Position numbers and translations under genes: made by a program. A model generated the notes under the pieces. That model did not search any database. It worked only from the letters and a program-made list of their open reading frames with translations, and had not been told where the DNA came from. A stretch of DNA of 64,000 bases from Rhodoferax sp. PAMC 29310 (GTDB lineage: Bacteria; Pseudomonadota; Gammaproteobacteria; Burkholderiales; Burkholderiaceae_C): NCBI RefSeq assembly GCF_017948265.1, contig NZ_CP072852.1:558001-622000 (forward strand). The letters run 5' to 3'. Positions within the stretch are counted from its first letter, which is position 1. Each line of letters opens with the position of its first letter. Shown in pieces: positions 54,552-63,110 of the stretch.

Positions 54552-55370
54552 TTAGTGGCTGGTCAAACCCTTGAATAGCATGTACCCGGCTAGTCCAAAC
54601 AGAATGGTCGCAAACACGCGTTTGAGTTGTTTCACCGGCAGGACGTGTGCCGCTTTGGCACCCAACGGGGCGGTGAACACGCTGCAAGTGGCAATGACAC
54701 CCAGGGCGGGCAGCCAGATGTAGCCGAATGAGTAGGGCGGCAGGTTTGACACAGTTTGACCACTCAGGGCGTAGCCCACCACATTGGCCAAGGCAATTGG
54801 AAAGCCCAGCGCCGCTGACGTGGCGACCGCGTTGTGAATGGGCACGTTGCACCAGGTCATGAAGGGCACGCTGACAAAGCCGCCACCGGCACCCACCAAG
54901 CCAGACAGAAAACCGATGACACCACCTGTGCCGACCAGCCCAGGTGTCCCCGGGAGTTGGCGGGTCGGTGCCGGCTTTTTGTCCAGAAACATCTGTGTGG
55001 CGGAGAAACTGACAAATGCGGCAAAAAACAAGGCCAGCCAAGCACCTTTCAGCAGGCTGAACACTCCCAAGCTGGCGACGATGCCACCCAAAACGATGCC
55101 GGGTGCCAGGCTTTTGACCAGGGGCCATCGCACAGCGCCCCGCTTGTGGTGGGCCCGCACGCTGGAGAGCGATGTGAACAGAATAGTGGCCATGGAGGTC
55201 GCAATGGCCATTTTGACGGAGAGGTCCGGGCTGACACCCCGGTTGGACAGAATGAGGGTGATGAACGGCACCATCAGCATGCCGCCCCCAATGCCCAACA
55301 GGCCCGCCAAAAATCCGGTACCCAAGCCAAGCAGCGCGAGCGAAAAAACCAGGGTCGGTTCAAAAATCAT
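54552..55370 (-). CDS. TauE/SafE family sulfite exporter
   Basis: A 272-residue membrane protein with about eight helices. The two family repeats are seen as LGLGTGFLAGLLGIGGGMLMVPFITLIL and VGAGGGFVSVPFMTWCNV. It is thought to export sulfite or sulfur-containing organic anions, but the substrate is not set for this member. It starts at the ATG at 55370. The zapA gene region lies upstream on the same strand. Confidence 0.9.
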   Translation of the reverse strand: MIFEPTLVFSLALLGLGTGFLAGLLGIGGGMLMVPFITLILSNRGVSPDLSVKMAIATSMATILFTSLSSVRAHHKRGAVRWPLVKSLAPGIVLGGIVASLGVFSLLKGAWLALFFAAFVSFSATQMFLDKKPAPTRQLPGTPGLVGTGGVIGFLSGLVGAGGGFVSVPFMTWCNVPIHNAVATSAALGFPIALANVVGYALSGQTVSNLPPYSFGYIWLPALGVIATCSVFTAPLGAKAAHVLPVKQLKRVFATILFGLAGYMLFKGLTSH

Positions 55371-55479
55371 GGGGGTATTGTGTAGAAGGTGTCTGCAGAG
55401 CAGTCGGACCCGCATCCTGAACCGGGGTTCAGGTGGGCGAGGTCAGCTGGTCATTGGGTTCATCTAACGCGAGATGATC

Positions 55480-55661
55480 ACGCTTGATCAGCGATGTTCC
55501 AAGCCCGGGCTCAATGAGCATTGGTACAAGAAATATAAAGCCCGACATGCTCAGCAGACGCTGGCAATTGTAGACCTTGTTTGCTCATTTGGCTTGGCGC
55601 TGGAGTCTGTGACTCTGCCAGTATCACCGCCTCATGGCCCGAAAAAGGAGCCTCCAGGCGT
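55480..55661 (-). ncRNA. Possible structured RNA (6S-like) after zapA
   Basis: The interval just downstream of zapA, where ssrS is often found in proteobacteria, contains several short inverted repeats (CTGGCA with TGCCAG, GAGTC-ACA-GACTC, CGGGCT with AGCCCG) and a TGAGCATG-TCGG stretch that recalls the 6S central hairpin of E. coli. I cannot fold it or align it, so the call is position-based and low confidence. Confidence 0.3.
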
Positions 55662-55985
55662 TTAAAACAATTGGCTTTCGTCGTTCAAAGCGTCATCCAA
55701 TCGTTCCAGAATGGCACTTAACTTTGGGTCGGCGCCGGCTGCGGTGGATTCGCCAGTCAGAGCTTTGGTAGGTGTGGCCGCTTTGGTTGAGTCGACCATG
55801 TCGAACGTCAGGTTCAGCGCCGCCAGCACGGCAATTCGATCTCTTGCCCGCACTTTGCCCGCATCACGAATCTGATTCATGGCGGTGTCAAGACGTTCAA
55901 CAGCGTCCAGCAACCGGGCATCAGCCCCCTCCGGGCAGCCAAGTATGTAATTCTGGCCCATGATTTGCACTTCGATCTGTTTCAT
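55662..55985 (-). CDS. zapA: Cell division protein ZapA
   Basis: A 107-residue ZapA that bundles FtsZ at the division site. The N-terminus KQIEVQIMGQNYILGCPEGADARLLDAVERLDTAMNQI is the family core, and RDRIAVLAALNLTFDMV is the following helix. The C-terminal tail is longer than usual and Ala/Thr-rich. Its ATG overlaps the stop of the preceding coiled-coil gene (ATGA). Confidence 0.93.
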   Translation of the reverse strand: MKQIEVQIMGQNYILGCPEGADARLLDAVERLDTAMNQIRDAGKVRARDRIAVLAALNLTFDMVDSTKAATPTKALTGESTAAGADPKLSAILERLDDALNDESQLF

Positions 55986-56212
55986 TCATCACCTCTCTTT
56001 GGGGCGGCGGCGGACATATCTGGCAAGCGTTCCAGCAATGCATCAACACGGGCGCGGGCAGCGCCGAGGCGCGACACCAGAGAGTCGCGTTCGTGGGTGA
56101 GGGTCTGGACCTTGGCGCCAAGCAAGGCGTTGGTGCGCTGCAATTCTTCGTAAAGCATCAGCAGGCGATCCACGCGGTCGGCAATTTGGTCGATTTGTGT
56201 GGGGTTCGACAT
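55982..56212 (-). CDS. Small coiled-coil protein upstream of zapA (ZapB-like)
   Basis: A 76-residue all-helical protein, with IADRVDRLLMLYEELQRTNALLGAKVQTLTHERDSL as a coiled coil. The gene directly overlaps zapA, which suggests that it is a division protein of the ZapB or DUF904 sort. Charged residues fill the tail. Members of this group are small and poorly conserved, so the assignment rests on neighbourhood and shape. Confidence 0.78.
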   Translation of the reverse strand: MSNPTQIDQIADRVDRLLMLYEELQRTNALLGAKVQTLTHERDSLVSRLGAARARVDALLERLPDMSAAAPKRGDE

Positions 56213-56263
56213 AGAACTTTATTGTAGGGTTTGCGAAAGTGTTCGGCGCTAGAATCTGCAATG

Positions 56264-56480
56264 TTGGTGCTCGCGGTGTGGTTCACATGCTGCAGTTCAA
56301 CGGGAAGCAGGGGGGTGAGGCTGGCAACAGCGAACCTAACCTGCGCTGCCCCCGCAACGGTAAGTGGACGAATCCTTTGATTCTGCTTTCATCTTTGCCA
56401 CTGAGTGATCCAGTCAGATCGTTTGGGAAGGTGATGAAGGTTGTTCCATCAGCCCGGATACCGGCCAACACGGTGGTTGC
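56264..56480 (+). promoter_or_regulatory. Cobalamin riboswitch
   Basis: Conserved elements appear in the right order: GTTCAACGGGAAGCAGGGGG, the CCCCCGCAACGG core (56348-56360), and the B12-box AGCCCGGATACCGGCC (56451-56466). It lies just before btuB. Coenzyme B12 binding is expected to lower expression of btuB and the operon. A -10-like TAGAAT lies at 56250-56255. Confidence 0.93.
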
Positions 56481-56558
56481 ACGCTTGCGTGCTGCCGTGC
56501 CGCCCAAGCACTGTCGGGGACGACGGTGAGGGCTTTTGTTCTCGTTCCCTTCTTTATT

Positions 56559-58385
56559 ATGAAATTTACTTCCTCGTGTGCACGTTTGGCTGCACTGCCT
56601 TTGGCATTGGCTGCCGCATTTCCGTCATTCGCTCAGGCGCAATTGACGCCTGTCATCGTAACGGCGACCCGAGTCGCCCAACCTATCACTGATGTCGTGG
56701 CCGATGTCACCCTGATTGATCGGGCAACCATTGAGCGCAGCGGGGCAGGCGGTCTGGCAGATTTGCTGGTTCGCACCCCTGGCATAGCTATGACCCGCAA
56801 CGGCGGACCTGGCGCAACCACCAGTCTTTACGTTCGCGGCGCGGAGAGTCGTTTTACCGCCGTCTTTGTCGATGGCGTGCGTGTGGACTCTCAATCCACA
56901 GGCGGTGCGTCGTGGAATGCAATGCCTTTGTCGCAAATCGATCGCATTGAAATTGTGCGCGGGCCAGCAGCGGCCATTTATGGCTCGGATGCCATCGGTG
57001 GCGTGATCCAGATCTTTACCCGCAAAGGAGAGGCCGGTTTTTCACCTTCGATCGAAATGGGCGCTGGCAGCCATGGCACCTACAAGCTCGCACTGGGCCT
57101 AAGTGGCGGTACTGATTCCGTGGACTACGCTTTAGGACTGGCGCGTGAAATCAGCACGGGCTTCAACAGTCAACCGACTGTGAACTCTGACTTGGACGGT
57201 TATCAGAGCAATTCAGTTTCGGGTAGATTGGGATTCAAGTTGAACGCGGCCCATCGCATCGAAGCCACGTTTTTAAGCAATGATCTCGACGCCCAATACG
57301 ATGGTTTCACCAAAGGGTTTGACGACCACAGTCTGTCGCGCCTTCAGGCCGTGGGTCTGAACTGGACTGCCCGCTGGTCGGAGGCCTACTCCACCCGAGT
57401 GAGCATTGGGCAAGGTGATGACCACTATGAGACAAAACCCTCGGTATATGTGACCGACACCAGTGTCACCAGTTACCTATGGCACAACGAGTACCGCAGC
57501 GGTGCCCATGTGTTTAGCGCTGACCTGGAGCGGCGGGAAGATAAGTTGAAAAATGCCAGCACCACGCCCGTGGTGAGCAATCGCTCCCAGGACGCGCTGG
57601 CCTTGGGCTATGGCTTGCGCCAGGGCGCGCATACGCTACAACTGAACGCCCGTCATGATCAGGACAGTGAGTTCGGCGCGGTGACTACCGGCAGTGCCGC
57701 ATATGCCTATGCTGTGACGCAGGCTTGGCGAGTGACCGCCGCCATGGGGACGGCGTTTCGTGCCCCGACTTTATTTCAACGCTTCAGCCAATACGGTGTG
57801 GCCACACTCACTCCGGAAACTGCGCGCAACCGGGAGGTCGGCGTGAAGTACGAGGCCCACGGCGATAAATTCGGTGCCGTTGTCTATCGCAATACGGTGT
57901 CTGACCTGATTACCTATGTTGCTGGACCTGGTACTTGTGCCAACGGATCGGGTACCTATGCAGGCTGTTATGGCAATACCGCATTAGCGCAGTACGAGGG
58001 CATCACACTCACCGCCTCCAAACGCATGGGTGGGGTGAGTTTCAGTGGGTCGTTGGACTTGCAAAACCCACACGACGCGACCACTGGCAAGCAACTGGCA
58101 CGTCGTGCCAAGCAACTCGCCACAATCGCTGCGGACACCCGGATCTCCAATTGGAACGTAGGTGCTGAATTGCAAGCCACAGGTGAGCGCTTTGATAATG
58201 CTGCGAATACCAAGCGGCTGGCAGGATACAGCCTGTTGAACCTCCATGTCAGTACGTCCCTGAATCGGGAATGGTCGCTTTTGGGGCGGGTGGACAACCT
58301 GTTGGATCAGAAATATGAGACTGCTCAGGGGTATGCTACATCAGGACAAACGTTCTATGTGGGCTTGAAGTGGTCCCCAGTCTGA
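56559..58385 (+). CDS. btuB: TonB-dependent vitamin B12 receptor BtuB
   Basis: A 608-residue outer-membrane receptor. From the ATG at 56559 a signal peptide (LAALPLALAAAFPSFAQA) is followed by a TonB box-like TPVIVTATR, the plug domain (GLADLLVRTPGIAMTRNGG, LYVRGAESRFTAVFVDGVRV, RGPAAAIYGSDAIGGVIQI) and a beta-barrel ending in FYVGLKWSPV. The size fits BtuB. It is first in the operon after the riboswitch, so it imports cobalamin or corrinoids through the outer membrane. Confidence 0.95.
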   Translation: MKFTSSCARLAALPLALAAAFPSFAQAQLTPVIVTATRVAQPITDVVADVTLIDRATIERSGAGGLADLLVRTPGIAMTRNGGPGATTSLYVRGAESRFTAVFVDGVRVDSQSTGGASWNAMPLSQIDRIEIVRGPAAAIYGSDAIGGVIQIFTRKGEAGFSPSIEMGAGSHGTYKLALGLSGGTDSVDYALGLAREISTGFNSQPTVNSDLDGYQSNSVSGRLGFKLNAAHRIEATFLSNDLDAQYDGFTKGFDDHSLSRLQAVGLNWTARWSEAYSTRVSIGQGDDHYETKPSVYVTDTSVTSYLWHNEYRSGAHVFSADLERREDKLKNASTTPVVSNRSQDALALGYGLRQGAHTLQLNARHDQDSEFGAVTTGSAAYAYAVTQAWRVTAAMGTAFRAPTLFQRFSQYGVATLTPETARNREVGVKYEAHGDKFGAVVYRNTVSDLITYVAGPGTCANGSGTYAGCYGNTALAQYEGITLTASKRMGGVSFSGSLDLQNPHDATTGKQLARRAKQLATIAADTRISNWNVGAELQATGERFDNAANTKRLAGYSLLNLHVSTSLNREWSLLGRVDNLLDQKYETAQGYATSGQTFYVGLKWSPV

Positions 58386-58398
58386 CGGATTGATTCGC

Positions 58399-59768
58399 GT
58401 GACGACCTTGCTTGTTATGTGTCCCGCCATCCTGATCGCCGCTCCGGCGTCAGGGCAAGGCAAGACCACGGTCGCCGCCGCCTTGGCGCGACTGCACACC
58501 CGCCTGGGTCGTCGGGTCACGGTGTTCAAGTGCGGACCGGATTTTCTGGATCCGCATTGGCACACCTTGGCCAGCGGCCGTCCGGTGCACCAGATGGACT
58601 TGTGGATGACGGGCAAGGCGGATTGTCGGACTCGCTTGGCGGCGGCCGCGGCGGATTCGGACTTGATCATTGTCGAAGGCGTCATGGGCCTGTTTGATGG
58701 CGAACCCAGTGCGGCCGATCTGGCGCAGCGTTTTGGTTTGCCGGTGTTGGCCGTGATTGACGCCAGTGCCATGGCCGGCACTTTTGGGGCATTGGCCTTT
58801 GGTTTGCAGCACTACCGCCCCGAGATGCCTTGGGCGGGCGTGTTGGCCAACCGGGTGGCCAGCGACCGTCATGCCGGGATGCTCCAAAGCAGTGTGCGCG
58901 AGCCTGAGCAATGGCTGGGCGCCCTCATGCGCAACCCTGCGCTGGGCTTGCCCGAGCGTCATTTGGGCTTGACCGTGGCCAGCGAGGTGGTGGACGCCAT
59001 GGAGCGGCTGGACGCCGCGGCCGATGCTTTGAGTCAGACGCCGTTGGGTCAGATGTCTTTGCCGGACCTGCAGCGTTGGAGCGTCAGTTTCGATTCAACT
59101 GACGATGTCGTGGATGGGGTAATCGCCTCCCAACCGTTGGCGGGGCGCATCGTCGCGGTAGCGCGGGACGCAGCTTTTTGCTTCATTTACGCCGCCAACC
59201 TGGACTGCCTGCGGGCGCTGGGAGCGGAGGTGGTGTTTTTCTCACCGCTGGCCGACTCGGCGCTGCCCGATTGCGATGCAGTCTGGTTGCCCGGTGGCTA
59301 CCCGGAGCTGCATTCGGCAAAGCTGGGGGCGAACACGGCGCTGCGAGATAGTTTGAAGGCGCATGTTGCGCGCCACAAACCCGTTTGGGCGGAGTGCGGT
59401 GGCATGATGGTTTTGTTTGATGCGGTGGTGTCCGTAGACGGACAGAACGAGGCGCAGTGGGGCTTGCTGCCCGGCACGGTCACTATGCAAAAGCGCTTGG
59501 CGGCTTTGGGCCGCAGCAGTGGGGCATGTCGGCCGGGGTATTGCGCGGCCACACCTTTCATTACTCGACCTGTGCCACGAGCTTGCCCGTGAGTGACCGT
59601 ACTGCGCGCCCGGAGCAAGCGCCTTCGCCTGAAGTTGGGGAAGCGGTTTACCAGTTGGGCCCGATTCAGGCCAGCTATTTTCATGCGTGGTTCTGGTCCA
59701 GTCCCGCAGCGATCGCGTCCTTGTTTGGCGCCAATTTGATGGGAACCCGCCATGTCCGAAAGATTTAG
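58399..59768 (+). pseudogene. cobB: Cobyrinate a,c-diamide synthase (CobB/CbiA), frameshifted
   Basis: The enzyme amidates cobyrinate side chains with glutamine and ATP. Residues 1-370 are clear: AAPASGQGKTTVAAAL is the P-loop, GVMGLFDGEPSAADLA and WLPGGYPELHSAKL follow, then VWAECGGMMV. After KRLAALG near 59508 the frame is lost; the remainder (PQQWGMSAGVLRGHTFHYS to the end at 59768) continues in the next frame. GGGCC at 59508-59512 would need one more C. The product as read ends early at 59592. It may be a real mutation or a sequence error. The start is a GTG at 58399 or ATG at 58417. Confidence 0.85.
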
Positions 59769-60570
59769 TTTTCCCTTGGGCCCGCAGTGCATCATCTGCA
59801 TGACCGAGGAGACCACCGAGTGGCTTTACTTGCTGGGCGAGGACGCGCGCATTGTCGGGATTTCCGGCTACACCGTTCGACCCCGGCGCGCCCGCGAGGA
59901 AAAACCCCGTGTGAGCGCCTTCACCAGCGCCAAGATTGACAAAATCCTGGACCTGAAGCCCGATTGCGTATTTGGCTTCTCGGACATGCAGGCCGACATT
60001 GCGGCGGCGCTGATCCGGGCGGGTGTGCAGGTCACCATCTTTAATCAGCGCAGTGTGGCTGAGATTTTTAGCATGATGGCGCAAGTGGCGGCCATGGTCG
60101 GGCAGGGGGAGCGTGGGTTGGCGCTGATTGGCGGGTTTCAGCAACAACTGGCTGAGATCGCGGATGTGGCGGCCACGCTCCCCCGGCGCCCCAAGGTGTT
60201 TTTTGAAGAGTGGGACGAACCGCACATCAGCGCCATTCGCTGGGTGTCTGAGTTGTTGGACATTGCGGGGGGCGACGATTGTTTCCCTGAGTTGGCGGCG
60301 CAATCACTAGGCAAAAACCGCATCATTGCGGACAGCGATGAGATCGTTCGCCGCAACCCCGACATCATCATTGGTTCCTGGTGCGGCAAAAAGTTTCGGC
60401 CTGAGAAGGTAGCCGCACGCTCCGGATGGGACCAGGTTAACGCCGTCAAGACCGGGCAGCTGTTTGAAATCAAGTCGGTCGACATTCTGCAACCCGGCCC
60501 GGCGGCCTTGACCGACGGCGTGGCGCAGTTGCACCGCATCGTTATGGATTGGAGCCGGCTTCATGGTTGA
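59752..60570 (+). CDS. Cobalamin-binding BtuF-like protein without signal peptide
   Basis: A 272-residue protein of the periplasmic-binding fold used by BtuF: RIVGISGYTVRP, KIDKILDLKPDCVFGFSDMQADIAAAL and FEEWDEPHISAIRWVSELL. The start MSERFSFPLGPQCII shows no signal peptide, unlike the BtuF at 61156. It may be cytosolic or may have lost export. The start overlaps the frameshifted cobB end, and its end overlaps cobU by 8 bases. It may act in corrinoid handling within the cell. Confidence 0.82.
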   Translation: MSERFSFPLGPQCIICMTEETTEWLYLLGEDARIVGISGYTVRPRRAREEKPRVSAFTSAKIDKILDLKPDCVFGFSDMQADIAAALIRAGVQVTIFNQRSVAEIFSMMAQVAAMVGQGERGLALIGGFQQQLAEIADVAATLPRRPKVFFEEWDEPHISAIRWVSELLDIAGGDDCFPELAAQSLGKNRIIADSDEIVRRNPDIIIGSWCGKKFRPEKVAARSGWDQVNAVKTGQLFEIKSVDILQPGPAALTDGVAQLHRIVMDWSRLHG

Positions 60571-61159
60571 TGTCTCCTTGGCAGTTGCGCGCAGCGAATT
60601 CATTCTGGGGGGGCAAAAAAGCGGCAAGTCGCGGCGCGCCGAGAGCTTGGCCCAGGGCTGGCTGGCCGCCTCTGGCGCGCACCAAGCCGTGATGATTGCC
60701 ACCGCCCAGCCTTGGGACGCTGAAATGAAAGAACGCATCGCCCGCCATCAGTCCGATCGCGCCGAGCGTGTGCCTGGCATGCGCACGGTAGAAGAGCCCC
60801 AAGCGCTGTCCGCCGCCTTGCGCCAGCACAGCACGCCAGAGACCTTGGTGGTGGTGGATTGCCTGACGCTTTGGCTCACCAACTGCTTGATGCCGATGAC
60901 CGAAGTTGAAGAGTTAAATATGCCTCCAGCGCTTGCCTGTCCTTCTAAAGCAGCTATTCTTTTGGAAGCGATCATCACCGCACCCGGCCCTGTCGTGGTG
61001 GTGGGCAACGAAATTGGCCTGGGGGTGATCCCCATGGGCAGGCAAGTGCGTGCATTTGTGGATGCACTGGGACGACTGAACCAGGATGTGGCCAAAACTT
61101 GCGAGCGGGTGACCCTCATGGTCGCGGGCTTGCCGCTCAACTTGAAGGGTGGGGCATGA
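60563..61159 (+). CDS. cobU: Adenosylcobinamide kinase/guanylyltransferase CobU (CobP)
   Basis: A 198-residue bifunctional enzyme that phosphorylates adenosylcobinamide and adds GMP. The P-loop is FILGGQKSGKSRRAE (about 13-27); VVVDCLTLWLTNCL and VGNEIGLGVIPMGRQVRAFVDALGRLNQ are the other family boxes. Residues about 117-136 come from a dispersed repeat copy in the middle of the gene, at a place where family members are variable. The gene overlaps its neighbours at both ends, so it is in the cobalamin operon. Confidence 0.92.
   Translation: MVDVSLAVARSEFILGGQKSGKSRRAESLAQGWLAASGAHQAVMIATAQPWDAEMKERIARHQSDRAERVPGMRTVEEPQALSAALRQHSTPETLVVVDCLTLWLTNCLMPMTEVEELNMPPALACPSKAAILLEAIITAPGPVVVVGNEIGLGVIPMGRQVRAFVDALGRLNQDVAKTCERVTLMVAGLPLNLKGGA
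60913..60975. repeat. Dispersed repeat copy C, inside cobU
   Basis: Read on the - strand, a GCTT-N9-TAGC core (one arm changed) lies at 60953-60969, followed by AAGCGCTGGAGGCATATTT. It keeps the cobU reading frame and is translated as about 20 residues. Confidence 0.6.
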
Positions 61160-62040
61160 AGGCGACGCTGCTCAAGCTGGCTCTGGGCTTTGTCGCCGCG
61201 CTGACCTTGGCGGGCGCTCATGCGCTTGAGGTCACAGACGACCGCGGCGTTACCGTCCACTTGGACAAGCCCCCGCAGCGCATCGTCAGTTTGCTGCCCT
61301 CGCTGACCGAAACCGTGTGTGAACTCGGCCAATGTGCGCGCTTGGTGGGAGTGGACCGCTATTCGAATTTTCCGAAGAGTGTGCAGTCGTTGCCGCAAGT
61401 GGGCGGTGGGTTGGACCCCAGCATTGAAGCCATCGTGGCGCTCAAACCGGATGTGGTGCTGATGGCGACCTCATCGCGTGCGGCCCAGCGGCTGGAGTCG
61501 CTCGGCCTCAATGTGGTCGCGCTGGAGCCCAAGAGCCACGCCGATGTTCGCCGGGTGCTGGACAAGGTTGGTCAGCTGCTGGCCGTGCCAGATGCCGCCC
61601 GTGTCTGGCGGGTGATTGAAGCCAGCATGGCGGCGGCTGCGCAGTCTTTGCCGCTGGCGGTGCGAAACACGCGCGTTTACTTTGAGGTTAATCGGGCGCC
61701 TTACGCCGCCGGCGAGACCTCCTTCATTGGTGAAACCCTGACCCGGCTGGGCGCCCAAAACGTGGTGCCCGCCAAGCTTGGGTCGTTTCCCAAGCTCAAC
61801 CCTGAGTTTGTGGTGCGGGCCAATCCGGACGTGATCATGGTGGGTGACCGCAATTACGCGGGCATGGAAGGCCGCCCGGGGTGGGGTGGAATTCGTGCCG
61901 TGCAGCGCAACAACGTGTGCGTTTTTTCCGTGGCGCAATCAGACGTGTTGGTACGCCCCGGTCCGCGCATGGCGGACGGTGCCCGCATCATGGCCCGTTG
62001 CCTGCAAAGCATATTGGCCAAACCGGAGGCGGCTCAGTGA
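61156..62040 (+). CDS. btuF: Periplasmic cobalamin-binding protein BtuF
   Basis: A 294-residue ABC substrate-binding protein. The ATG at 61156 overlaps the cobU stop (ATGA). A signal peptide (KLALGFVAALTLAGAHA) precedes RIVSLLPSLTETVCELG, PSIEAIVALKPDVVLM and IMVGDRNYAGMEGRPGW, typical of the B12-binding BtuF fold. It receives cobalamin from BtuB and passes it to BtuCD. It differs from the signal-less homologue encoded at 59752. Confidence 0.92.
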   Translation: MKATLLKLALGFVAALTLAGAHALEVTDDRGVTVHLDKPPQRIVSLLPSLTETVCELGQCARLVGVDRYSNFPKSVQSLPQVGGGLDPSIEAIVALKPDVVLMATSSRAAQRLESLGLNVVALEPKSHADVRRVLDKVGQLLAVPDAARVWRVIEASMAAAAQSLPLAVRNTRVYFEVNRAPYAAGETSFIGETLTRLGAQNVVPAKLGSFPKLNPEFVVRANPDVIMVGDRNYAGMEGRPGWGGIRAVQRNNVCVFSVAQSDVLVRPGPRMADGARIMARCLQSILAKPEAAQ

Positions 62041-63059
62041 TGCCTTTGTGCCGTCAGCAACAGGTCGCGGGCTGGCTGGGGGCCAGTTTGTTGGGCTTGG
62101 GCGCGGTGCTTTTGCTACTGGGTGCCAGCATTGGCAGCACGGGTTTTGAGAGCGTGTTGCGGGCCTGGAGCGATCCGGTGGCTATGCAAATCGTCTGGGA
62201 CATTCGCTTGCCACGCACCTTGGGCGCCTGGTCGGCCGGGGCCTTGCTAGGTCTGGCCGGGGCGGTGGCGCAAGGCTTGTTTCGCAATCCGCTGGCCGAC
62301 CCCTATTTGTTGGGCAGCGCCTCCGGTGCCTCTTTGGGCGTGGCCTTGGCGCTGGTATCTTTTGGCGTTTCACCCTATGCCACGCAATGGGTGGTGCGTT
62401 TGGGGCTGACCGGGGCCGCTTTTGTGGGTGCGGTGGGCGCGGTGCTGTTGACACTGATGCTGGCCAATGGCGTACAGCACACCCTACGCTTGTTGCTGGC
62501 CGGCGTGATTGTGGGTGTGGTGCTGGGCGCCATGACGTCGCTGGCGATGCTGATGGTGCCCGAGGTCATGCAGGCCATGCAGGCCTTCATGCTGGGCAGC
62601 ACTGGTTTTGTGGGCTGGACGGCCTGCGCCCTCATGGGTGGTGTGTGGGGGGTCTGCATGGTGGTGGCTTGGCTCTTGAGCCATGTGCTGGATGGCCTTT
62701 CCTTGGGAGAGTCCACCGCAGCGAGTTTGGGCCTGCCGCTGGCGCCCATGCGGGTGGCACTGGTGGCGGTGCTGGCTTTGGCGACGGGCACGGCGGTGGC
62801 GCAAACTGGTTTGATCGCCTTTGTGGGGCTGGCCGCACCGCACTTGGTGCGCTCCATTGCCAAAACCACCCACGGGCGGCTGATTTTCCTGTCCAGCCTG
62901 ATGGGCGGTGCCTTGTTAATGGCCGCCGATTTGCTGGCCCGTGGCTTGCTGGCCCCGCAAGAACTGCCAGTGGGCGTGCTGACTGCCGTGCTGGGTGGTG
63001 GGTATCTGCTGTGGCTGATGCACTGCAACACCCGAACGGCGTCCGGAGCCAGTCTGTAA
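62040..63059 (+). CDS. btuC: Cobalamin ABC permease BtuC
   Basis: A 339-residue FecCD-type permease with ten membrane helices. IRLPRTLGAWSAGALLGLAGAVAQGLFRNPLADPYLLG is the conserved N-terminal signature of the family, and GLIAFVGLAAPHLVRSI and LPVGVLTAVLGG are later ones. The ATG at 62040 shares one base with the btuF stop. It forms the membrane channel of BtuCDF. Confidence 0.93.
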   Translation: MPLCRQQQVAGWLGASLLGLGAVLLLLGASIGSTGFESVLRAWSDPVAMQIVWDIRLPRTLGAWSAGALLGLAGAVAQGLFRNPLADPYLLGSASGASLGVALALVSFGVSPYATQWVVRLGLTGAAFVGAVGAVLLTLMLANGVQHTLRLLLAGVIVGVVLGAMTSLAMLMVPEVMQAMQAFMLGSTGFVGWTACALMGGVWGVCMVVAWLLSHVLDGLSLGESTAASLGLPLAPMRVALVAVLALATGTAVAQTGLIAFVGLAAPHLVRSIAKTTHGRLIFLSSLMGGALLMAADLLARGLLAPQELPVGVLTAVLGGGYLLWLMHCNTRTASGASL

Positions 63060-63110
63060 TGAATGCTATGAATTCAGTAGCTATTCACGCAGGTGGAATA
63101 AGCGCAAACC
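63059..63110. repeat. Dispersed repeat copy B, at the start of btuD
   Basis: The core GCTA-N9-TAGC is at 63065-63081, followed by TCACGCAGGTGGAATAAGCGC. It covers the start codon region of btuD, so repeat DNA supplies the N-terminal codons. Confidence 0.65.

Noticed and set aside
62387..63058. Long in-frame extension of btuD inside btuC
   Set aside because: It is the shadow frame of btuC; a start at 63059 with TAATG overlap fits the operon better.
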